DNA from: Loripinus fragilis | Taxonomy: Eukaryota > Mollusca > Bivalvia > Lucinida > Lucinidae | NCBI GenBank assembly: GCA_964019695.1 | Contig: OZ026520.1 | Location: 21,094,130-21,158,129, forward strand | DNA: 64,000 nucleotides | Direction: 5' to 3' | In this document: piece by piece, positions 29,821 to 40,426 of the stretch | How positions within the stretch are numbered: position 1 is the first letter of the stretch | How the letters are laid out: every line of letters starts with the position of its first letter | Translations under genes and position numbers: made by a program | The notes under the pieces: model-generated | The model's database searches: none | What the model saw: the letters and a program-made list of their open reading frames with translations, nothing else | Told to the model about the DNA's origin: nothing

Positions 29821-30383
29821 ATGTGCCGACCCTCTCTACCCAAAGTTCACAAGCAAAAAATTTAGCGCTCTCAATTTTTGCTGAAACCTTTACCAGGTCA
29901 TTGCTTATGTTCTAATTCTGACCACAGACAAAAGCTAACACCAACTTATCAGTCATTTCCCCTAATAATGGGACAACTTATTCAGCAAAAATACACGGAT
30001 ATGGCATACCACGGCACATTTGACCACAAATTTGCAATAAAACACTTACAACAGCTTCAAAATTAGGTGCCATTTTTAGAGGGAGAACCAGCGATGATTT
30101 TGGAGCCAGTCATTATGGAATACAAACGATAAAATAGGGTTTCATACTCACTTACTATTTTTCAGTCATTTTCGAACGTTTGTGACTTTTCAGTATAGAG
30201 GGATGAACCATTTGGATTTGCACTGTACTGAAACAATGAAGCGTGACTAAAATAAAGCATCTATTTTGATTGCAGATGTCTGGAACTATGAAATGCATGC
30301 ATAATTAGTAAAGTTTTTTTATTGTATTGGATATTAGAGATGGGACTGAATCTAAATATCCTTCAATTGTTTTTCTGAGTATG
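29821..30383 (-). repeat. Repeat H, copy 2 (inverted partner of 23178-23716)
   Basis: Reverse complement of copy 1, from GCCGACCCTCTCTACCC to CAATTGTTTTTCTGAG. It has a short insertion (ACTCACTTACTATTTT near 30147) absent from copy 1. The pair encloses the LINE relic. Confidence 0.9.
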
Positions 30384-32390
30384 TGTTTGTTTTCCTCTGT
30401 ATTGCACTCAGAAGTCATATGGTTAATTGCAGTTTGTCATCTGAGTGAAATATAATAATATACATGCATTATGGTAGCATTGGTGTGCATGACAGATTGA
30501 GTGAAAGGGAACAAATTTGGGTGGCAGGGAGTATGTCATGGTGGTCCAGCCCATCTTGGTGTTATAATGGGAACTGCCAGCTTTTGGTGGGTGATAAAGG
30601 TCCCTTATCATAAATTGGCAGTTTCGTAAAATTTTGCTAATTGGGCAAGAAATTCTTTTTATTAATTGAGTATATGGATAATTAATGGGCTTTAAGATGG
30701 GTATGGATGCACGTATGGTGTTTTCAAATTCCTTGTTGTTAGACTAGATGTTAGAAGTATGAATGAAGTATGTAACCTTACTGCATTATAATTTTTTTTA
30801 TATTTTTGTCTTCTAATAGTCTAAATTTTGCAAAATGTGATGACAATTCTGTGATATTAGAGTTTTCTGTGATTCTGTGTCTGTGATAAAAAGAACTGCA
30901 TAGACTTCAACTGTAATATAGAAGATATAATTGTAGTTAATAGGAGTTGTCAAAGAGTGAATGAAAACAATTTCTGCAAATACATGTACATGATGTTTGG
31001 ATACTTGGACAATGAGATGTCAGAAGAGTGAATATTAGCTGGATGAAGAAATATCTGTGTACTATAAGGTCTTAATTGACACTTTCAGATCACTGGCTTT
31101 GGTCTACAGAAAAAATAAATCGACTTCAAGAGGCTAATCTGGTTTTAAGAAAAACATTATACAATTATTGACTAATGAGGCATTGGATATGATGTGATAT
31201 TGACCAGAGAATACCAATATGACCAAGAGAAAGATGTACAGGTATCATTGCACCTGGAAAAAAATACTGAACGTATATACAAGTTTTGGGACAGTCAAGC
31301 ATTTAGCAGAAGCAGTGCTGACCTAGATAAGACCACCTGTTTACTATTTTATATATGTTGTGCATGAGTGTCATCATTCAACATTTACTAACAAGAATTC
31401 TAACACCCCTCGCCTGTAGAGTCAATGTTAAAAAAAGTGTGATAATTCACAGCTTAGAAAGCGCAGGGAAAATGTGTGATAGTGACGTCATTTGTTACTG
31501 GAAAATGACGTCATTTATGGCGTTAGACGGTATAACGTCATTTTTACGCTTGAAAAACGTTACAAATACATGTAAACGTATGCGACGTGGTCTCAGTATT
31601 GGCGGGAGTTCTTCAGTGCAAAGGCGGAAAGTTGGAAGAAGCTAAAGACTTCAAATTTGTTTTCGTCGTTTATTGTGCAATATAATCGAAATAGATCAGC
31701 TCCAGTGCGTGATTTGTTGCGTTCTAGGCAACTACGATAGGTTAATTAGCGACGCTTTAGAAAAGCAGAACCGGAATGAAAAAAAAAACACAAAGAGTCT
31801 AATTTTAGTAACATATATTCACCGGCAAGCGCACGCCAGCCAGTGAATATGACAATATATAGGCTGGCCACGTGAGCGCTCTACGCCAATGAAAATCGGT
31901 CTTTTTACTTAGTTATATAATAATTATGTTTGGCAACTCCATTCAGGACTCTAAGCGCAGCACCTAAACTCGATTACTTGTGTATTAATTCTACTAAGAG
32001 AAGATACAGCGAGAATCAATACTGAGAGATAACTACAGCCAATTGGGGCTTAGCTACAACCAGCCAACCAACCGACTTTACGTCATAACACTTCAAGAGT
32101 ACGAATTCTTCTAGAGTCAGTCGCAATGCAGTTTTCATCTTTATACACAGTTAGGCATATTGGAGTTTTGCAACTTATGCGCCCTTCTAGCCTCTAGACT
32201 GGCTACAATATTGAAATTAAGCAGGTACCAATTTTAGCTAGCTTATTTTCCTAACAGTGAACAACAACGGCGAAGTTCTCCTGCAAGAAAATGCAGGTTT
32301 CTCGTGACGAGGTTCATTTAAAAATATCATGAATGAGACATAGTTTTGTTGTTTTAATTTCACTCTCAAAAACTATTCATTATTTCTGTT
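30384..32390. other. Unassigned intergenic DNA
   Basis: An open frame at 31355-31645 spans TGACGTCATTT repeats (31487-31545) and has no recognisable domain. The rest is AT-rich with no supported gene. Confidence 0.4.
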
Positions 32391-33014
32391 AACACACTGG
32401 TCAATGTAAACGCATTGGTTGTTGCTACAACGAGCTGGTTGTTGCATTTTTCAGCACAGGTTGTGGCGTAAAAGGTAAAAAAATCTATACCTGTTGACTG
32501 TATGATTTATTTATAAACTTGCATTCGTTTTATTTGTGATGACTCCTGGCGCACAGACCACCGGTAACATTGCAGTTTATGGCTCTGCCAAGCAATTGGT
32601 GATTTAATTCATGGTTTTGACTGCAAATCCAACAAAGTTCTGGAGTTTTGCCGTGACAGATTCTTTTTTCTAGTGTAACTGCCTAAATTGAGGGGAATAT
32701 GCATGTCTAAGCACAGCTGTTATCATACTTACATGTAATAACATCCAAAAACGATTACCACTTTGTACCTTTTTTCTTGGTAAACTAGCTAAAGTTTTAT
32801 TGCACTGGGAGCATTTTTGACGTATTGATACAACGCACTAATGGTTGCCTAGAAATGCCATGGTTGCTGGTGCAGCCTCACCACAGCATTCACTGTTATT
32901 ATAAACGGTACATAAATCGTTATTTGAACCAGCACATGATATTTCAGTACCAGGGCGAAGACTCAGGTGTGCCTGTGCAAATGTACAGACTCGCCAGAGC
33001 CTTCTCTGCACAGA

Positions 33015-33325
33015 AAAAAGTAGAGAGTAGTAATCGTTTTTGGATATTATTTCATGGGACTATGATAACATAGCTGCAGCTGTGCTTAGACATGCAGAAT
33101 TTCCTGAAGTTAGGCAGTCACAATAGAAAAAAGCACCTGTCACTGTCAAACTCCACAACTGTGTCGGATTTCAAACCATGAATTAAAACGCCAATTGCAT
33201 GGCATAGCCATAAACTGCAATATTACTGACGGTTTGTGCGCATTGGGTCATGAAAAGTTAAAAAAAAAATGCAAGCTTATAAAGAAATCATACAGTCAAT
33301 AGACATAGATTTTGTGGGGGTTTTT
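33015..33325. repeat. Third arm copy of the long-inverted-repeat element
   Basis: Reverse complement of about 32480-32760: CAGCTGTGCTTAGACATGC against GCATGTCTAAGCACAGCTG, and AATCGTTTTTGGAT against ATCCAAAAACGATT. It contains the 160-bp part of the left arm that the right arm lacks. Confidence 0.8.
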
Positions 33326-33481
33326 TTACACTGATGAAGGCTCAAGCGTGACTCTGCAAATGTGTAGCCTCACCAGAGACGCTTCAGAGCTAGCCCTGTT
33401 CGCACTTTGAGAGTGTTCCGCCTATTTTTCAGATTGGCCCTAAAACTTTTAATTTAATGAGATTGTTTGTTCGTTTTGATA

Positions 33482-34820
33482 CATTACAATGAAGCCGCCA
33501 TGCGAGCTTAAAATTTTTGCGCTTCAACAACAGCAGAATCTAGGGCGAAGATTTGGTACCAGTAAAATGCAATTTTAGCACCCCAGAGATATAGGCTGCC
33601 TCTATTCTATGGCGGTGATTCTGTTGTTGATTCATTGTTTATTGTTACTCCCGTTACAGAATTCTGTAATTGTTCTATATTTTGTTACTTTATGTCCATT
33701 CTTGTTTTGAGATCATCTTGATGGGGAAGAGAGAGAGCTGGCTGCTTTGCTTGGTTTGTATTGCTGGTGTCTCGTGATTGTTGTGTGGCTATTCCTCTCA
33801 GTGCTATGGGTTTGTCTACAGTTTGTGATTGTGATACGAGGGTCATCCAATAATTTCTGACAATGGTCTCATATCTCGGAAACTGTTATTGTAATCAGTA
33901 TTATAGTACCCATTGCATGTGGCCGAGGGTGTTGCCTATTCATGTTTGAAATTTGGAGTTTTTATCACAACCAGATCTTATGCTATACAAATTTGTAGAC
34001 AACACTGTGAGAGTCCATGGCCACGAAAAATCACGTTTTTAACTAATTTCTGCTGAGGGTAGAGCTAGATAAAGTGGCAGTATGTTTCTTTGGAAAGTTA
34101 TTTAAGTGGTTGGTGATGTTGCCTGAATACACAATTGACCAATAAAAGCAAATACCACATTTATATTAACCTAGTTGCTTTGAACTTTCTTGGTTGCTAG
34201 GCAACAACAGAAAACTATATTTTTGCCTCACTTAAAGCGTTAATTATAAAATAGTACATTTTGAACACTTAATAAAAGCCAAAACGATCAATTTGCGTAT
34301 TAAAAGATACATGTTTCGATAAATCTGTTCTATAGTCTTCTTAACGCATAGAAAATTTTAACTTTAAATAAATGCTATATACCAAATATAATACACTATT
34401 AGTACAACCCATTTTTAAGTAAAAATTTTCTATCAAAATGTGTGATGTGTCATGATCAGAACCCTGCTAACTACACAGATACAAGCTAAACCATTATCTA
34501 TGGCCTTCAGAATCAACATACATAATGTCTTTTATTTATCTACATAAAAACTTTTTAAGAGAAGTTTGTAATTTCTTAAAAATTTGGGCATGAATACCGC
34601 ATATAGGGTCCCGTCCATGGCCCTTTACCTTGTGTTCTTTAGTTGCCTAGCAACCACTGCGATTGCAATATGGAAACTATTTAAACAGGTGATTCGATGC
34701 CCTATATTCTAAATAACATGTGAAGATTATTGAAACAGGTCCTAGAATAATAGGTTTTGTTTTATGGGGTCATTGTCAGAACTTATTGGATGACCCTCGT
34801 ACTCACTTACTATTTTTTGG
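33482..34820 (+). repeat. Repeat family B (copy 5), interrupted by a mariner-like element
   Basis: CAGAATCTAGGGCGAAG, GGGGAAGAGAGAGAGCTGG and GTTTGTCTACAGTTTGTG precede 33836. ACTCACTTACTATT, the usual family end, resumes at 34801. About 12 bp of the family B consensus are missing at the junction. Confidence 0.8.
33837..34799. mobile_element. Mariner-like non-autonomous element, 963 bp
   Basis: Ends CGAGGGTCATCCAATAATTT and AACTTATTGGATGACCCTCG are inverted and flanked by TA at both sides. The CGAGGGT start is typical of mariner terminal repeats. No transposase remnant is found. Two perfect palindromes, GTTGCTAGGCAAC (34193) and GTTGCCTAGCAAC (34642), lie inside. Confidence 0.85.
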
Positions 34821-34848
34821 TGTCATTCATGCGAACAGCGATGGCTTT

Positions 34849-35281
34849 GGCGAGTCTGCACATTTGCTTATCCTAGTCTGAGCCTTCGTCACAGTTGAAA
34901 ATTCTCATGTGGTGACTCTAAAGGCGATTGAATGCCATTTTGTGCGAGCAGCGAAGGATCTGGCGAGTCTGCACATTTGCACATGCTTACCTTAGCCTTC
35001 GTCATTGTAAAAAATCTCTTGTGCTGCCTTAAATGGCGATTTGTGTGATATTCACGCCAGCAGCGAATACTCTGGTGAGTCTGCAAATTTGCGCAGGCAA
35101 AGTCACTGGACAATGTAATAAATACCAAGATCTCTTGTGCTGGCAGCAAAGGCTCTTGGGAGTCTGCACGTTTGCACAGGCTCGCCTGAGCCTTCTTCAC
35201 AGTAACGAAATATCATGTGCTGGTTGAAATGGCGATTTTTGTAACGTTTATGTGAACAGCGATTGATGTGGTGAGTCTGCA
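34849..35281. repeat. Tandem array with unit of about 112 bp
   Basis: The phrase (C/T)GAGTCTGCA recurs at 34851, 34964, 35075, 35159 and 35272, spaced 113, 111, 84 and 113 bp. Each is followed by a CCTTCGTCAC-like segment and then TGTGCTGG...GGCGAT. The units resemble the interior of the D element at 36670. Confidence 0.7.
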
Positions 35282-35734
35282 TCAGCAACCACAGGACTTC
35301 TGTGCAACCATCAGTGCGTTGTATCAATGCCTTAAAAATGCTCCCAGTGCGTTGTAATAAAATTCCTCAATAAAACATTTGCTAGTTTACCAAGAAAAAA
35401 AATGCAAAGTAGAAATCGGCCATAAACTGCAATGTTACCGGTGGTCTCTGCGCCAGGTGTCATCATAAATGAAATAAATGCAAGTTTATAAATAAATCAT
35501 AAAGTCAACAGGTATAGATTTTTTTACCTTTACTAAAAATGCAACGACCAGCTCGTTGTAGCAGCAACCGGTTCGTTTACATTGACCAGTGTGGTTAAGC
35601 TACTTTTAAAAACGTCCGCCACTTTGGTCAATTGCCACTAAAGAGCAAAGAAGGACTCGTGTGTATAAAAAGTTTTCGTCATTTTCATAATACATTTTAA
35701 TAATAAGCAGTCATTCAAAAATAGACAAAACAAT

Positions 35735-35901
35735 TGTTTTTAAGTGACAAATGGTAGCTTAATTAAGGTCAAAAGTATTGCAGGATGCTCCAAAGGGAGT
35801 ATTCTGCAATACTTTTGACCTCCATTAAGCGATAATTGGTCTTGAAAACAATTTTGGTTTTCTTTTTTTTGAGTTGCCGCTTAAGACAAGTTTTATTGTA
35901 T
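35735..35901. mobile_element. Tc1/mariner-type element F3, diverged
   Basis: Related to F1 and F2: ACAAATGGTAGCTTAATTAA, the hairpin TTGCAGGATGCTCC / GAGTATTCTGCAATAC, and a right end CAAGTTTTATTGTA. The outer ends are eroded. Confidence 0.7.
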
Positions 35902-36669
35902 TTAAAACGTGTCTACAATTATATTAAATGAAACTGTGATGGTATATTACCGTATCTAAATCGTATCCAAGACTAAACTGCGTTTGATCCTGAGAGATTA
36001 TGATATCAATATCCGGGTAGGCTAAACGTACGTGTATAAAATCGAATCACACATCAATAATTTTAACAGTTTATGCCTGAAATATCCCCCTATATTTGAC
36101 TTCCTCTCAAGTGGAGTCTGCAACGAGCTATGTATATTTGAATAATGAAAAAAGTTATGCCTACAAAGCCTGTCTTATCTATTCGATATAAGTGCGACAT
36201 ATAAATGTCGTACCGACCTTGGTCCGATCTTGTTCCAGAAGCGATATAAATCTGGGTAGCAAAACCACTCAATATAACGTCAGACTGATCAAACTGGGAG
36301 AACGCGTGGGCTGATCAAATGTTGCGCTGACATAAAGATTTTTTAAGAGAGGCTGCACACATATTTCTCCGGGGCTGGCCCAAATATTCCATGAAAAAAT
36401 ATTATGAGAAAATCCATTTACGTATTCCGAAAACGAGACTGAGATCTGTATGTCAGTCACTAAGTCTGACCAGTGTTATTGGTATTCCGTTGAAGAAAAT
36501 ATCGAAAAATTATAATTCCTAAAGTCTTACCCCAGGTACTTTAATGGTACGCATAAATAAATGTCTCCGTTTTCAAAATTTTCTATTGAACATCACTGAA
36601 GCGTACGAAAACACAACTGTTATCATCCCACTGAAAATTCAATTTTTAACAGAATTTCACTTGATATAT
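35902..36669. other. Unassigned intergenic DNA
   Basis: No gene or repeat supported. Confidence 0.4.
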
Positions 36670-36903
36670 GAGCCAGCGCATGAGATTTCGGTTCTTATCG
36701 CATATACGTAAAGCGAAGGCCCGGGCGAGTCTGCGCATATGCGCAGACTCCCCAGGGCCTTCACTGCTCGCATGCACAAAGTGTGAGCATAATTGAAGAC
36801 TCAGAACAAAATTTAGACCTGTAACTGCTGGATGCGTCAGCATGTGCGTTAAAAAGCGGCTTTTGCGCATATGCGATAAGTACAAAATTTCGCGTGCTGG
36901 CTC
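36670..36903. mobile_element. GAGCC-type TIR element D
   Basis: Ends GAGCCAGCGCATGAGATTTC and AAATTTCGCGTGCTGGCTC are the same terminus type as the C elements. The interior is different, with second inverted pairs CTTATCGCATAT / ATATGCGATAAG and a central hairpin AGTCTGCGCATATGCGCAGACT. Confidence 0.85.
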
Positions 36904-37351
36904 AATTATACTTTAAAATGTAACTGGGTAACTTGAATATCTAAATATACCCGTCTGGGGACGATGATAACATCTTCAGTTTAAGCTGCAGGGATTAGGT
37001 CTGAATTAATCTTGAAAATTACACTGTTACTCAGATTTTCAAATATGGCGACGTCACTTTCTTAGCTGATGCAGCTTTCTAATGGATGACATCGGGTTCG
37101 ACAAGAAAAACGGCCCTTTTACTCATAAGTGGATGGCAGGGGTTAGACCTTCGCAGCCTGTAGACTCACACGTTGTGCGTTTAGCAACAGCAGTCTAATA
37201 ACCATCGACTTTAAGCTTAAAACGTGCGCATGATCTGGTCAGCATGTGTGAATGTACACTTTAGAAAAGGTCTATACTTCCGTGTTAAGCTTATTTTTCA
37301 CCGCCTTACAACATACATATTATGAGTTTTAGAACAATCAGGTGTGGTTTA
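36904..37351. other. Unassigned intergenic DNA
   Basis: No gene or repeat supported. Confidence 0.4.
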
Positions 37352-37570
37352 ACCATTTACCTGCGAGTGACGACTTTTGTCGTCTGCTGATAACATTTGA
37401 AAAACGGTTTGACCCTTGATTAATTCCGACAAACGGTTGGGCCTGAGTGTTGAACATTATGATGGTACAAATGTTTCCGTGAAAAAAAAATCAAAAAATG
37501 TTAATTATGAGAAAAAAATCAGCTGACGACAAAACGTATGCAAAATAAACCAGCATGCAAAGGGTTAAGT
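37352..37570. repeat. TCGTCTGCTG-type element (copy G2)
   Basis: Left GGTTTAACCATTTACCTGC, then TTGTCGTCTGCTG. Right CAGCTGACGACAAAACG, then GCATGCAAAGGGTTAAG. The ends are imperfect inverted repeats. Confidence 0.6.
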
Positions 37571-38019
37571 TTAATTATAGACACATCGATGGCTCCAGAC
37601 TCATTAAAATGCAAATGGCACAGGTCAGAAATTAAATAAACAGAGAGAAACACTGGACAATTAAGGAGAAAACGAAACAGACACATTCTACTTGACGCGG
37701 ATGTTTGTGTTAAACAATGCTGAATTAATGGTCTCTCAATGCATATGTGTCTATATTGCCCTTTATCTTGGAACCACTCTAGGGGTCGAACCTTTATTAA
37801 CTAGAAATGGGAACATTGACAAACAGTGCGGACCCAGATGATATGCCAAATCATTTCACCAAGATATGCACTATTTGTTTAGACAACATTATTTCAGGAA
37901 CACAAAGGGCAAGGCGATCAGTTCTAGACTGTGACCCCTGAACTAATACTAAAGACTGGCCAAACGTGTCTGTTATAAACAAGTTGGAACCATCACACGA
38001 TCCATGAGGGGTCAATTGC
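37571..38019. other. Unassigned; contains a related hairpin core
   Basis: At 37818-37885 GACAAACAGTGCGGACCCAG resembles the core of the hairpin at 44006. Nothing else is supported. Confidence 0.4.
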
Positions 38020-38560
38020 CAATGCTCCACAATAAGACCTTGGGCGAAGATTTTGCGTCAGCAAAATGCATTTAAGACCCCCTCCCCCACTCAGTGGCTT
38101 AGGCCACTGTCCGTTCTAAGTCGGTGGCTCTGTTGTTGTTGATTCGATGTGTTATGTACCTCCCATTGTTTGTGGGGGTTCTGTGTTGGTCTTTGTTTTG
38201 GTGTTCATTACTTTGTTTGTTTGTTTGATTTGATTCTTTACGTCCACTCAACAATCTTTCAGTTATGCGGGACGGTTCTTCCTGGGTTTAACCAGTACTA
38301 AGCTAGGATAAATGTATCTTGCTCAAGGACCACAACGCAGTGACGCCGGTGAGGCTCGAGCCCGCTACCCTTCATTACTTTGTGTCTTTTCTAGTTTTAC
38401 ACTCGTCTTGACGAGGAAGAGAGAGTTGGTTGCTTTGCTTTAATTGTCTTCCTGGTGTCCTGTTTCTGTTAATGTTCTGTGGCTCTTCCTCACTGCGCCG
38501 TGGGTTGGCCTGCAATGTGTGATTGTGGTATTTCTTGATCATACTCACGTTCCAAATTGG
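38020..38560 (+). repeat. Repeat family B (copy 6), split by a SINE
   Basis: GGGCGAAGATTTTGCGTCAG, CACTCAGTGGCTTAGGCC and GTGGGGGTTCTGTGTTGG come before the SINE. TTCATTACTTTGTGTC, GACGAGGAAGAGAGAG and GTGATTGTGGTATTTC come after it. Confidence 0.8.
38216..38370 (-). mobile_element. tRNA-derived SINE (copy 3), 5'-truncated
   Basis: Minus-strand copy: ATCTTTCAGTTATGCGGG, TTGCTCAAGGACC, CGCAGTGACGCCGG and the B-box complement GGCTCGAGCCC. It is truncated before the A box. A 12-bp target duplication TTCATTACTTTG flanks it (38204-38215 and 38371-38382), proving target-primed insertion into repeat B. Confidence 0.95.
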
Positions 38561-38649
38561 ATACAAACAAATATTCTATTAAACTTCAACGACTTTATTC
38601 CACAAAGCACCCACTTCTGTTTTCCAGCCATAAATGGCACCTCAAGCTT

Positions 38650-38885
38650 GAGGATGGCAATTATAATTGACTTAGTTTGCAACCTGTATGGTAGAACCAG
38701 TGTGTAGTGGTGTAGCATGATATATCCATTTCTGTGAAAGTGAATACCTGTATGTATTGTTTTATGGTGTCACAACATTAAAATGACTCACACATCTCAT
38801 CGCCATCTCCACGAGCGAAGATGGCGATGAGATTGGCGTGTCATTTAATAATTCACCACTTTCCTTTGAGACAGCTCAAATGGCT
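38650..38885 (+). repeat. Repeat family E (copy 2) with hairpin
   Basis: Same order as 16325-16545 (AATTGACTTAGTTTGCAACC, ACCTGTATGTATTG, ATTAAAATGAC). Here the middle carries a stem CTCATCGCCATCT / AGATGGCGATGAG at 38793-38832, not formed in copy 1. Confidence 0.7.
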
Positions 38886-39026
38886 TCTAGTAGACAACAA
38901 TCCACTTTAGTTAAGTGCTGAAAGGTGGCAAGCTTTTTTGAAAAGCGTATACTTGCATTATTGGATAGGGATTCACTGAATGCATTTTAAACAATGTAAA
39001 TCTAGTCGGTGTATTGGTTTGTTTAT

Positions 39027-39153
39027 TTTTTTTTTTTTTTTTTTTTTGTTTTTGTTTATTTGTTTGTTTGTTTGTTTGTTTGTTTGTTTGTTTGTTTGTT
39101 TGTCGGTTGGTTGGTTTGGTTTTGGTTGGTTGGTTGGTCGGTTGGTTGGTTGG
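39027..39153. repeat. Poly-T, TTTG and TTGG low-complexity tract
   Basis: About 22 T, then roughly 13 TTTG units, then GGTT units. It accounts for a cysteine/valine/leucine-repeat open frame across it. Confidence 0.95.
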
Positions 39154-39642
39154 TGTTTAACGACGCATCAACCAATGTGGGTCATTAGCGTGAAACAGTG
39201 TTAATATAAAGATTTACTGTATATGTAATGTGACAATAAATGATTGATAAGACGCATGTGGTTAAAATCACTAAACTACCTACATGATTTTATTTAATTA
39301 AGGTGATTGAATTCCTTTAAAACATGATGCTGCCATCAAAAGATATATCTTGAAATAAATGGTTCATGTTATTAACTTGGTAATATTTATTTCTTATCTC
39401 TGAGAAATCGTCACATCCCAAAAGGAAGTGACGTACAGTTAAAGGAGCGTTACAACCAACACATTAAGAGTATGAATATGTGACTCTAGTATGACCTATT
39501 CGCATTTGACCCATAACAACTTCTTTTCTTATGATATGAACAACTGATTTGCCAATAGTTGGCTTTATCTCAAGAAGTTTGATCCCTATACTGCCATTCC
39601 ATGACAATTGCCATTCATTCAAGATACATTTACTAATAAATG

Positions 39643-39847
39643 GATGTGGAAGCGCAGTGGCTCAGTGGTAGAGTGCTTGACTCGAGACCGAAGGGCCGCG
39701 GGTTCGAGCCTCACCGGCGTCACTGCGTTGTGGTCCTTGAGCAAGACACATTTATCCTAGCTTAGTACTGGTTCAACCCAGGAAGACCCGTCCCTGTTTA
39801 ACTAAAAGATTGTTGATGGGACGTTAAGAATCAAATCAAACAAACAA
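39643..39847 (+). mobile_element. tRNA-derived SINE (copy 2), full length
   Basis: Complete copy with A box (TGGCTCAGTGGTAGAGTG), B box (GGGTTCGAGCC), body (GAGCAAGACACATTTATCC) and tail (ATCAAATCAAACAAACA). A perfect 11-bp target duplication ACTAATAAATG lies at 39632-39642 and 39848-39858. Best template of the family in this window. Confidence 0.95.
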
Positions 39848-40210
39848 ACTAATAAATGATTTTAAAAGAAAAAAAGAATCTTAAATTGTGTCTGGTCTAA
39901 CGCAAGTGATGAAGCCTTAGCTTGTATATCTACTTATTCATTTCCAGGGATGCAACTATGACTAGGAATCGCACAGAGGACAATTTCTTTATTTTCTGAA
40001 AGCTCATGACATTTTCTATTTTGGGGGGATCTGTGAATTTTTCAAGTGAACTTGTATGGTTTCTATCTTTCAATAGAACAAATAATAAATTTAATTTTAT
40101 TATCACAAGGTGTTATAAAAAGTCTAGAACTAGAGCCACTGCTTTTGCCTATGCAGTGAAAAAAGAAGGGCACCAGGATTAAATACTGTTGATTGGGACT
40201 TATAGCATTA

Positions 40211-40426
40211 CAGTGGCGGACCCAGATGAGGTTCGGGGGGGGGGTCGCTCAACACCCCCCCCCCCTCGCCATCAGTTTTGTTTTTAAATATCCCACGAAA
40301 ATGAAATAATTTGGTCACAGTGAGTCCAAATTTTTTAATTTTCATGGAATATTTAAGAAAAGTGAGATAAAATCAGCACAGCAAACCCTCTCTTTTACAC
40401 ATTCCACAAATCCTGGATCCGCCCCT
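40211..40426. mobile_element. CAGTGGCGG-type TIR element, 216 bp
   Basis: Ends CAGTGGCGGACCCAG and the complement of CTGGATCCGCCCCTG, a terminus common in hAT-related short elements. Near the left end a G10/C11 hairpin occurs (40238-40266). No clear target duplication. Confidence 0.7.

Larger units (their letters stand above)
32391..35597. mobile_element. Long-inverted-repeat (foldback-type) element, about 3.2 kb
   Basis: Left end AACACACTGGTCAATGTAAA and right end TTTACATTGACCAGTGTGG are inverted. The arms continue, with gaps, over 32391-33000 (left) and 35215-35597 (right), including ATTGCAGTTTATGGC / GCCATAAACTGCAAT and GATACAACGCACTAATGG / CCATCAGTGCGTTGTATC. A third, inverted copy of part of the left arm lies at 33015-33325. 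No transposase frame is seen. It now carries a family B copy, a mariner-like element and a tandem array. Confidence 0.75.

Noticed and set aside
32825..33073. Similar proteins encoded at 32825-33073 (+) and 35103-35327 (-), looking like a paralogous gene pair
   Set aside because: They are the inverted arms of the long-inverted-repeat element; both frames are short and differ by indels.
39027..39153. Cys/Val/Leu-repeat open frame, or a telomere-like tract
   Set aside because: TTTG and TTGG low-complexity DNA; not the TTAGGG repeat expected for mollusc telomeres.
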